Assembly: GCA_015499985.1 (NCBI GenBank)
Contig: JAAAUF010000113.1
Coordinates: 1-64,000 of the forward strand
DNA: 64,000 nt
Direction: 5' to 3'
From: Haplosporangium gracile
Lineage: Eukaryota > Mortierellomycota > Mortierellomycetes > Mortierellales > Mortierellaceae
In this document: in pieces, positions 56,248 through 64,000 of the stretch
Numbering within the stretch: the stretch's first letter is position 1
Layout of the letters: each line of letters starts with the position of its first letter
Program-made: the position numbers and the translations under genes
The notes under the pieces: model-generated
What the model was told of the DNA's origin: nothing
Database searches by the model: none
Seen by the model: the letters and a program-made list of their open reading frames with translations, nothing else

Positions 56248-58233
56248 TTACTGCTCACGACAATCCAAAACTTGCTGGACCCGCTGCAACTTTGCGCTCG
56301 TCATCGCGTCCCAAAACGCTTGAACTTGCGGACTCACTCTCCTGCCCTTCCCAACCTCCACTCGATGATCTTCCGTCCAAACAATCGCCTCATCCTTCTC
56401 CATATCCGCAATCTGCCCTCTGGCATCAATTATAATGGTCTTCTGGTACGCAAAAGCGATCCAATGCTTCTGAATCTCGCGACTCAAGCCCAACTCGGAC
56501 TCTGTCAGCACCAATTCTGACAGGGGAGGACCAAAGATGATTGGCAGTTCTCCTGCATGTATGGCGTTCAGACTTGGAAAGAGTTCTCGGATCCGGTTCA
56601 GTGCGACGTTGTAGTGATACCGAAGCAGTTGGAAGTTGTCGGGGCCCCCACGGATCTTTTGGACCTCGAGGAGAGTGTTGGCAATCTGCTCGATGGGGTA
56701 TTGAAAGAACATGTCGCCGATGAATTCGTCTAGGAGCTTGCGGACCTCTGTGTCTGACTGTGGGATCCCGTAAGCGAGTTGAAACAGGGGGACGAGTTGT
56801 GGGATGGGGACAAATTGCTGGACGATGGCTGGATAACCTGAGATCTTGGCCTCTGGAAAAGCGAGCGCAAATGCTGTCCCTTCATCCCGTGTGGAGCCAA
56901 TCATGATTGACTTGATGCTAGGGTCGTAGGAGGATGGGTTTGTTGACAGCGTCTGGATCGGCATGGTCGAGGGCATGAACTTTCCTCCGTCGTGGTAGCA
57001 CCCATAAGCCATCGTCGGGAACGCAATCTCTGAAGCATTGGTCAGATCATCCATCGAGACCGCCCTCAGTCGCTTGACCTTTTCCAAGCCATCTAGATCA
57101 GCAGGGATGTTGAGCGTTGCGACCAGTTTATCAAAGATGGCCTGCCCCTCAAGTTCGACCGTCTGAGCAGGCATGGTCCCAACCACGCCCGATTGCATGA
57201 TCGCGTGGTCAAAGAGACCGAAATGAGCAGGGATCAACATGTGGTAGTGGAGGGAGAAAGCTCCAGCAGACTCGCCCCATGCCGTCACATTACGTCCATT
57301 GCCTCCCAGTGCCCCAATGTTCTCACGGACCCACTCGAATGCCAACTTTTGATCCTGAAGACCCCAGTTGCCGACGGACTGGTCGTAGTCTGAGATGGGG
57401 TGGAGCTTTGACGGACGTATTCGTTCATCTCCTGTTGCAGCTCCTTGGAAGCGAGGAATCCAAAGATGGCGAGACGGTAGTTGATGGCGATTACGATGAC
57501 GGGTTGGTTCAGCTCAACCGAGCGAGCAACGAAATTTCGCGCATCTATGTTATTTATTCACTCCACGCACCGTGTGAAAAATATTAGTAAGGGCAAACTA
57601 GATAACAATCCATAAACAAAAAAATCATGCGTTATTGATCATGCATCATGCACCCCTTTCCCTTTTTTAACTTCCTCCACATACTAAAAGACAAAACAAG
57701 GCGAGCACAACTCACCATAGAGAGGAATGCAATTGGCACCATTACGAAAAGCGCCTCCATGGACCCAAGTCATGACCGGAACAAGCTCCACTCGATTCTT
57801 GAGAACCGAAAGAGGCACATAGATGTTCATGTTAAGACTATCGCGCTCCGACTGGTCGACTCCAAACTCGTATTTTGGGTTCGTCCCAACTTGGAGGTAC
57901 TTTTCTGGCACGATCTTTGACAGTGGGTATGTTGTTAGCCCTTGTGGACACACCGGTCTATTGCGTTTGTATCACAGTAGATGAGAGGATGAGAAAAAGT
58001 TCAAATTGGAAAATCAGCAATGAGCATATTTGTGAGCCTTGAATGCTTTACCCTTGCACAGTGGCATCACGGACACCCGTCCAAGGCTGAGGTTTGACAG
58101 CAACACGCCAGCGTTCGGGAACTAGGGCATAGGGGACGTTGCGGAAGATGGCGACTTGAGCCTTGGTGTCGATCGAACCACGGATGGTCCCGTAGTTGGG
58201 GAGGGTGATATCGATCGTTTCTCCTATGCTCAT
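56248..58233 (-). CDS. carboxylesterase type B, interrupted by one frameshift
   Basis: Exons are 58233-58052, 57957-57716 and 57544-56248, with consensus introns in phase. Landmarks of the alpha/beta-hydrolase esterase family are 'YGTIRGSIDTKAQVAIFRNV' plus PYA, 'MTWVHGGAFRNG' (oxyanion HGG), 'PVIVIAINYRLAIFGFLA', 'SVGNWGLQDQKLAFEWV', the nucleophile WGESAGAFS, 'SIMIGSTRDEGTAFA' with the acid residue, and 'NAIHAGELPIIFG' with the catalytic His. The single problem is a one-base shift near 57405, between 'EYVRQ' and 'LHPISDYDQSVGNWG'. Everything else is intact, so it is either a very recent pseudogene or a sequencing error. An ATG at 58371 would add a Phe-rich stretch that could act as a signal anchor; I favour 58233. 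It hydrolyses carboxylic esters; the substrate cannot be told. A decayed tandem paralogue lies upstream at 58890-59835. Confidence 0.8.
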
Positions 58234-58889
58234 TGGTATCGAGGGGGTATGTGGGAGGTGAAGGAGGTCTGGAGTGGGGGAAAGAAGAAGGGCAATGAAA
58301 AGGAAAGGAAAAGAAAAGAAAAAAAAAGAAAAGGCGGGTGCCGGATTTATATGCCTCTGAGTCGCAGTCAATTAATTGTTGACAGTGTCAATTATCCTAG
58401 TGTTGTCTTTCGACAGCCGAAGGGATAGGAGGGAGACTGCGAATTTCCCCTTCTTATTTTTGCGCGATGTGTGAGCGATCAAAGGATGGATGTACGCAGA
58501 GACAAGAAGGGATTGGAGGAGGAACGGAGTCAAAAGGAAGACAGGGCTGCTTCAAGAAAGACCAACAAACCGCACCAAACAAACAGCAACAACTATAACT
58601 AACAAACAAAAAATCATATCGAGGCGCGTATTGGAGCATTGGAACTATTGAACATCGTTCGCTCGCATTATCACCATCACGAGGCTATATTTTCACGCTC
58701 ATTTCCTTCAGAATATAAATAAACAACATCCCTCTCTCGTATGCTTTCTCGACAAAATCGTGTTACTTCTCAGTAAAAAAAGTAAGACTTATTATTTGTC
58801 TCCACCCTTGGACCATGCAAGAAAATAATTGTTACTGCTCCCTGGCTGCAGAGACATCAAGACTCTTCTAAATTTCCTTCACCCGAACT
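58234..58889. other. intergenic between the two esterase copies
   Basis: On the minus strand this is a C/T-rich leader for the esterase at 56248-58233 (58250-58345), then A/T-rich sequence. No gene is supported. Confidence 0.5.
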
Positions 58890-59835
58890 TCAATCCTTCG
58901 TCAACACAATCACCTCTTCTTTCTCTGCTTTCTTGATCCTGCCGTTATCGGACAGGTCTGGTTGCTGCTACCCGAGAGCAATTATCGTTTTTGGACCTCC
59001 TGTCGCAGCAGCCCGTTCTGAAGAGGTAAAGACATTCTCGTTCATGAGCGGGTTGAACAAAATGAGGAGCTCGGCGCCGTGCATGGACCCGGAGTTGGGG
59101 TAGTCCTTGGTGGTTGCCTGGGTTGGGATTTTGAAGTGGTATCTCTTCAGTGCAAACGCGTCCTCTCGTGCCTGCTTGACTTGGATCAATGTATTGACTG
59201 CTCGCTCGATCGGATAGTGGAATACAATACCGCTCAGATGCTCGGTCATGATCGGTCTCACATCTTCATCTGCTTTGGGAATACCATACGCGGCCTCGTA
59301 CAGGGGGACCAGCTCTGGAGACGGAACAAACGAGTTAAGCAGCCGAGGCCAAGTCTTGAGGGTGCGTTCTCCGAAATCGTTGTCGAGACTGTAACCCTCC
59401 TCCTTGTTAGCACCGATCAAGACTGCCTTCAGATTGGGGTCATACGACAAGGGAAAATCGGCTCACGTCTCGACTGGGATGTTGAACGGCAAGACCTTGC
59501 CTCCATCATGGAAGGGCGGTACCCGAACCTCGACCCAGTCTCATCACTAGCCCGTGTCAACTCGTTCACAGGAACCGCCCTCAGCCACTTGTCTTTCTCA
59601 ACACCCGATAGATCCGCGGGGTCCCCAGGATCTCGATCAGGCGATCAAAAATCGGCTGCCCAATCTGTTCAACAGCCCGTCGATATGGTCCCAATCGCAC
59701 CAGACCGCAAGATGGCCCGATCAAAGAGCCCATGATGGGCCGGGAGGACGATATGGTAATGGAGTGAGATTGCCACCACAGATTGTTCGAACGCAGTAAC
59801 GTTCTTGTTTATCGTCTTAACATTCCTCGATGCCA
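58890..59835 (-). pseudogene. carboxylesterase pseudogene, tandem paralogue
   Basis: The minus strand keeps 'NVTAFEQSVVAISLHYHIVL' where the intact neighbour has NVTAWGESAGAFSLHYHML, so the GESAG nucleophile elbow is destroyed. It continues 'PAHHGLFDRAILRSGAIGT', changes frame several times, then reads 'FHDGGKVLPFNIPVET*ADF' with an in-frame TGA near 59465, 'SYDPNLKAVLIGANKEEG', 'MHGAELLILFNPLMNEN' and, after another in-frame TAG at about 58966, 'KKAEKEEVIVLTKD'. The first third of the gene, with HGG and the exons upstream, is missing. It is a truncated, multiply broken duplicate of the gene at 56248-58233. Confidence 0.85.
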
Positions 59836-61422
59836 GCGTCTTGCCAGCGAATTCCAGTCATGTGGTTCAAACTTTTATGAAATCCTCGCACTTCTACGTT
59901 ATTTCATTGGAAACAAAGTCCAGGCGTTGGACATGATGCGAGATGAGCCATGGGTGTGCTTGGAGAGTTTCACTATGATATAGCTACATGACCTTCGGGT
60001 ATAGAACGAGAGAAAGAGTCGGTGGAGAGGAGGAGGGGTAGGTAGAGAGAGGAAGGCAAGGACAGAGGTTAGAGCACAGAGGACAGAGGGTAGAGCGAGA
60101 AGAGAGAGAGGGTGTGTGTGTCGGTCGGTACAGAAAGAGATGACAGGGAGGGAGGGTAGAGAGTCGGTACACGAGCGGGAGGTAAGAGAAAGGGTGGACA
60201 GAGTCGGCACGCGAGAGGGGGTGGACAAAGCCGGCACTCTCGAGACAGGGTGCACAGAGTCGGTACTCTTTCGAAAGAGAGAGGCAAGACAGTCGAGAAC
60301 GAAAACAATGTTTACCCGGGCCCTGACTGAAAATCCTCGTAGGGGGTACGGCATCGCGCGTCACTGGTTGCAGGGGACTGGGTAGGCAGCAACATGGGTA
60401 CACCGAGTGTGCAATGGTAATCAGGTTCTGAATCACAGCCCAACTTAGTTATGACCTACATGTTTCTGGACAGCGCGGCGGCTCCTTTGTAAGCCGAATA
60501 CGGGATTATAGGTACAAGCCTTCCCCCATCAAGATGTCAGACAAGCTACTCTGCTGGAACGTACATCATGGCATATAGTAAGCACAACAGCGTTGTGGTG
60601 ATGCTTGATATCCTGTACCTTTGCCAGGGATGAATAATATCGGAGCATGTTGCTTTAGCTCTGAATTCCCTTATAATGTCTCAAAAGCCTTGTTGATATC
60701 TCACGCGCAACATGGTAAGGGACAAGATAAAGTAAAACCATGCGCGTACCACGTTTAGTCAGCTATGTAGGACATTTTTCGTACTACCCCTTGGGGGCAG
60801 ATAATGAAAGTGCTGCTGAACATCGTAGAGTCACAGGGTACAAACATAAAGTATAAAAACATGCTCAATGTACATATTGGAGATACATTTAATTTTCAGG
60901 AACTAGCCTCAATTTACTGAATGACAAAGCTCACACCTTTAGAACTCTCGATGTGTGTGTTTTATCTCTCCAACAGACCCAACTATCGAGTAATCTCTGC
61001 TTCCGTTGAACCCTCATTCTCGGGTCTGCTGGCCATGTCCTCTTGTTCCCTTGTCCTCTTCAGGTGTGCCTCGTTTACTTACTGTACACAGTCGCGAAGA
61101 TTTTTTCCCGTCAGCTTCTTCGTTTGCGTTTGGCAAAGACAAACAGTGAAAGTACTGTACAACAAAAAAAAAATAACAATTTTTTTTTTTGTTACGGTCA
61201 AAGGTGGTTCTACACGGCGGTAATACCCTTTCTCTCTCCCCAAAAAAAAGAAATGCTCTCAATTTTGGGACGAAGGGTACAGGTACCGTATCGTATATCA
61301 ATAATATTACTTACCTGTTTCATTGCGCGCAATTCTTCAGAACGCTCACCTCACCACAACGAGAAAAGATGAGGTTGTTGTTGTTATCGTTGTTCTTCGC
61401 TGACTTGAGCGCGGTTTCGAAA
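59836..61422. other. intergenic, purine-rich imperfect repeats
   Basis: At 60000-60310 the + strand is G/A-rich, with loosely repeated text such as GGACAGAGTCGGCACGCGAG and CACAGAGTCGGTAC. It yields false Ser/Leu-rich open frames on the minus strand. The rest has no supported gene. A and T runs flank 61160-61190. Confidence 0.5.
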
Positions 61423-61432
61423 TATATATAAA
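61423..61432 (+). promoter_or_regulatory. TATA box of the secreted-protein gene
   Basis: TATATATAAA lies 102 bp before the start codon at 61534, with a C/T-rich and A/C-rich leader between. It is the clearest TATA box in the window and fits a highly or conditionally expressed gene. Confidence 0.6.
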
Positions 61433-61533
61433 CCCTTACCTCAGTCCCATTGTTTCTCTTCCAAAACAAACAACGTTCTCCACCAGTTAACACTAGCACC
61501 AGCACCACTAAAACTCTCCACATTACTCACCCG

Positions 61534-62262
61534 ATGAAGATCACCGCCGCCGCCGCCATTCTTGTGTCCTGCGTACCATCTTTGGCCTTTGCGCTCGTTG
61601 GCAACGACTGGAGCTTTGTCAAGGCCCCCAAAGACGGCTTGAAAGACATCACCTTCCCTTTCAACATGGCCAACGCCCCCCACAAGAGTGGCTTCTATTT
61701 CGCCCAGCAGTTCAACTTCCATGGTATTAAGGACGTCGGATATACGGGCCTCCAACCTCGCGAGGATGAAAACGGCAAGAGCATCATTCACGCTGCATTC
61801 TCGTCCTTCCAGGCCGGCACTACAACAAAGCACCGCAACTGCCATACTGGCGCGGATGGCGGACCTGGTGTCAGCTGCGCGGTCGATATCAAGGGCAACT
61901 ACCGCCATACCTACAACATCACTGTCGAGAACATCCGTGGCAGCACTTGGCGCGGCACGCTCATCGATACCGTGAACAAGAAGGCGACAGTGATTGGTGA
62001 GTGGACCCTGCCCAAGGGTGCCGGCAAGATTGTCAACGGCCAGGTCGGTTTCGTCGAGTACTACACCTGGAATGGACAGCCCTCGCACACCTGCCACTCG
62101 CTCCCATATACTCAGGCTGCCTTCTACCACCCCACCTCCAAGACCAAGGGCGCCAAGGGCGGCAAGGTCACCAAGGTCTATGAGTACGGCGATTGTATCG
62201 GCCAGGCTGGATACGCAGTGAAAAAGCGCTCCACCGGCTACGACATCAAGGTCGGCTTCTAA
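61534..62262 (+). CDS. secreted DUF3472-like protein
   Basis: A single exon codes for 242 aa. The first 20 residues, MKITAAAAILVSCVPSLAFA, are a textbook signal peptide with an ALA/AFA-type cleavage site. The mature protein has 'SGFYFAQQFNFHGIKDVGYT', 'HAAFSSFQAGTTTKHRNC', 'GPGVSCAVDIKGNYRHTYNI', 'STWRGTLIDT' and 'VGFVEYYTWNG'. The order of GYFxxQ, FSxF, a Gly/Cys turn, a TWxGxxID strand and a GFxEYY strand resembles the DUF3472/beta-sandwich secreted family; I hold this loosely. Four or so Cys residues could form disulfides. The C-terminus is Lys/Gly-rich. Codons end strongly in C, suggesting high expression. An in-frame ATG at 61450 would add a non-signal extension and is rejected. AATAAA at 62293 may be the polyadenylation signal. 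Confidence 0.85.
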   Translation: MKITAAAAILVSCVPSLAFALVGNDWSFVKAPKDGLKDITFPFNMANAPHKSGFYFAQQFNFHGIKDVGYTGLQPREDENGKSIIHAAFSSFQAGTTTKHRNCHTGADGGPGVSCAVDIKGNYRHTYNITVENIRGSTWRGTLIDTVNKKATVIGEWTLPKGAGKIVNGQVGFVEYYTWNGQPSHTCHSLPYTQAAFYHPTSKTKGAKGGKVTKVYEYGDCIGQAGYAVKKRSTGYDIKVGF

Positions 62263-63232
62263 GCTACATTGCCCGCTTTTCGACATAACAAAAATAAAAT
62301 GTAACTTACCCCATACACGCGTTTAGCCTTTTCCTTTCCGTTCGATGTTCGAAAAACAATGCCAACTTAAAATCTCTGAATAAAGAGCTCTGAAGAAAAA
62401 TTTAATTTATTGGCAATCGATCACAAGGCCACTATGCTCCTTTCACGCCCCGCACTGTTGTGTCCCATCATACTACTGGCTACCGCGTGTCTAGAGCAAA
62501 ATCCCTCCGTCGGACACTTCTGCTCTTAAAGATAATTCCACCTTGGCCAAATACCATCGCTGGTTATCGACCAAGAGCTCTATCTTGAGGGTATGAGTGG
62601 TGACCAATACTATGTCTAGGTGCTATCATCACCCTTGCCTACCTGCCATCACTACCTCGTGTCTCTCTACCGTCAATTTTTGCCCCATACCCGTTGCCAT
62701 CATCCTCTTTTTCTGCCTCCCACACACCCCTCTCGTCTACTTCTTATATACTCCATTCTTCCCAGCTAGATTCTACACAGATGGTCAATTTCCCACAGAC
62801 TCTGTTTGCCCCCCTTTGGCCTGTGCCTTTCTGCCATCATCTCCGGTGCCCATCTACCATTGTGATTCTTACTTACACAACCTCAGCGATTATTATATCC
62901 CTTCGGAACACCGCCCAGCCTCCGTGGCACAGAGTTGCATCGAGTGCTAGGTGGGTCGAGTCAAGTTGAGAATCGAGGGAAGGGGGTCCTCGAGTCGCTG
63001 GGATTTAAAGTTCAGGCGTTGAGCAAACAGAATAATTAATGATGTTGGAAGAATCGCCGTTAATCAGCCTTTCAAGAGCAGATCAGTTGTATGGGTCAGC
63101 GACAGAGCAAATTAAACGGTTTTTAGGTTTTATTCAGGGTGGTAGCAAATGTACTAGGGTGCAAGGGTCCAGGGGCGGAGACAGCAGAAGGAGGCGGGAC
63201 AGAGGGGACAGGGACAGATGATGGGGTGGCTA
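62263..63232. other. intergenic
   Basis: This is the 3' flank of the secreted-protein gene, then C/T-rich DNA (62600-62900) and an A/G-rich stretch (62970-63220). A 117-codon open frame at 62597 is Pro/Cys/Ser-rich by composition and has no support. Confidence 0.5.
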
Positions 63233-63526
63233 TTAAGCACTGTAAAAGCACGTCAGGCCGGTAGAAGTAATCGAAGCATCCTCACAGTACTTATGCCATT
63301 TGCTTCTCGCTTTCTTCGGCGGCCAGCCGCTGTACACAATAACATCTTTGCTGTTGATTTCCTTGAATAGAGGAGATGTTCCCCAGGCAAGACATCGTTT
63401 TGTCTCTGCCTTCATAACTAAGTCCAGCCTGTTATGGCAATAACAGTGGGCATCTCCGAGATCTCCTTGCACAACATACAGAGCGAGGAGCGCCAGTAAA
63501 GCCAGCAGAGTGTAAAACTTTGTCAT
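63233..63526 (-). CDS. small secreted Cys-containing protein
   Basis: One exon encodes 97 aa. Residues 1-21, MTKFYTLLALLALLALYVVQ and G, form a signal peptide. The 76-residue mature part has five Cys residues ('DAHCYCHNR', 'TKRCLAWG', 'HKYCEDAS', 'GLTCFYSA') and is otherwise polar. I recognise no family. Size, signal and Cys content are those of small secreted proteins that fungi release, including effector-like ones; no activity can be assigned. A TTTATA at about 63607-63612 upstream could be the TATA box. Confidence 0.7.
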   Translation of the reverse strand: MTKFYTLLALLALLALYVVQGDLGDAHCYCHNRLDLVMKAETKRCLAWGTSPLFKEINSKDVIVYSGWPPKKARSKWHKYCEDASITSTGLTCFYSA

Positions 63527-63721
63527 GTCGTGAAATGAGAGAGAAGAGTATGAAAGGATCCAGAAGGACGGTGTGTATGGGAAGGAAGGAAGTCTAGTGA
63601 GGAGGGTTTATACTGTATTCGAGCTGCAGTAGCCAAGGAGAGGTAATTATACCATGCATTATCGAAGGGCTTTGTACTTTGTGGAGAATTATTTGCAAAG
63701 TGCATTTCTCACCATTTCAAA
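63527..63721. other. divergent promoter region
   Basis: 195 bp between the start codons of the small secreted protein (minus) and the partial gene at the window end (plus). Confidence 0.4.
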
Positions 63722-64000
63722 ATGGTTGGTTTTTTAAATAGAACCAAGGATGACGTCGTGCGGTTGCCATCACCAAAGACTTACAACCGGTACAGAACAG
63801 TCGAATCACCCAAGGTTGTCTCCAAGGCCAGCACTACTACTACCTCATCGCCACAATCCGCTCTGATTCCCGGACCTTCGCAACAGAGCTCCTCGTTGGC
63901 CTCTAACCCGAATGCAGATGGGCATCCTCCATTGGCCCGGACGCGAATTCCGAGGCATCGAGGTCGGTTCTCGTTCAAAGAGAGAACGCGCCAGATTGTT
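63722..64000 (+). CDS. 5' part of an unidentified gene, cut by the window end
   Basis: From ATG at 63722 the frame stays open for all 93 codons to the window end. It starts MVGFLNRTKDDVVRLPSP, is Ser/Thr/Pro-rich in the middle ('STTTTSSPQSALIPG'), and ends basic ('RIPRHRGRFSFKERTRQIV'). No signal peptide and no recognised domain. Low complexity with a basic end suggests a disordered N-terminus of a larger nuclear or signalling protein, which is a guess. Confidence 0.5.
   Translation, partial: MVGFLNRTKDDVVRLPSPKTYNRYRTVESPKVVSKASTTTTSSPQSALIPGPSQQSSSLASNPNADGHPPLARTRIPRHRGRFSFKERTRQIV

Noticed and set aside
59899..60436. Repeated Ser/Leu/Pro peptide on the minus strand (VPTLSTPSR-like)
   Set aside because: It mirrors imperfect purine-rich DNA repeats on the plus strand, with no start context or homology.
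62597..62950. 117-aa Cys/Pro-rich open frame as a possible secreted protein
   Set aside because: No signal peptide of normal form, C/T-rich composition, and no promoter or polyadenylation context.
1..64000. tRNA and rRNA genes
   Set aside because: I looked for GGTTCRA-type T-loops and rRNA-like text and found no candidate with a supporting fold. A dedicated covariance search would be decisive.

Overview
The window reads as nuclear DNA of an early-diverging filamentous fungus, most likely a Mortierella-type species (Mortierellomycotina). I infer this from genes split by many ~75-170 nt GT-AG introns, long pyrimidine-rich leaders, Gln/Ser/Thr-rich low-complexity proteins, and a large family of F-box proteins with a 'LPxEVQE...CVRVCQxW' N-terminus and acidic tails. 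Species was not determined. Gene models were spliced by eye from reading-frame phase and splice consensus, and for most multi-exon genes the exon lengths sum to a whole number of codons.

Left part (0.5-17.8 kb): zuotin (ribosome-associated J-protein) is divergent from an AT-hook-repeat protein that may be an Rrn9-like RNA polymerase I factor. Next comes a very large leucine-rich-repeat protein (about 2457 aa) with polyglutamine tracts and a long GC-AG first intron. From 17.8 to 23.7 kb the DNA is gene-poor: an F-box/LRR relic at 18.5-19.2 kb and a three-exon gene for a 111-aa single-pass membrane protein at 20.4-21.0 kb. An ABCG half-transporter with a Cys-rich N-terminal domain follows (23.7-27.3 kb). 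F-box pseudogene fragments lie at 28.4-30.3 kb.

Middle part (31-45.5 kb): a bZIP transcription factor, a large F-box/LRR-type protein, then VPS52 (GARP tethering complex) divergent from a beta-adaptin (AP-1/AP-2). The last two both act in trans-Golgi/endosome traffic and share a 392-bp promoter region.

Right part (45.7-64 kb) is accessory and decaying. It holds a minus-strand F-box cluster with one intact gene and four broken copies, Ty3/Gypsy integrase fragments including a 118-bp head-to-head inverted repeat, and a TA-flanked foldback element whose arms carry 13-bp tandem repeats. It also holds a broken S41-type protease gene and two tandem carboxylesterase genes (one with a single frameshift, one heavily decayed). 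Two secreted-protein genes (a 242-aa DUF3472-like protein and a 97-aa Cys-containing protein) and the 5' part of an unidentified gene end the window. Two 10-N gaps sit next to homopolymers.

The signals most worth following are the foldback element, the integrase hairpin, the F-box graveyard and the unrecognised small membrane protein.
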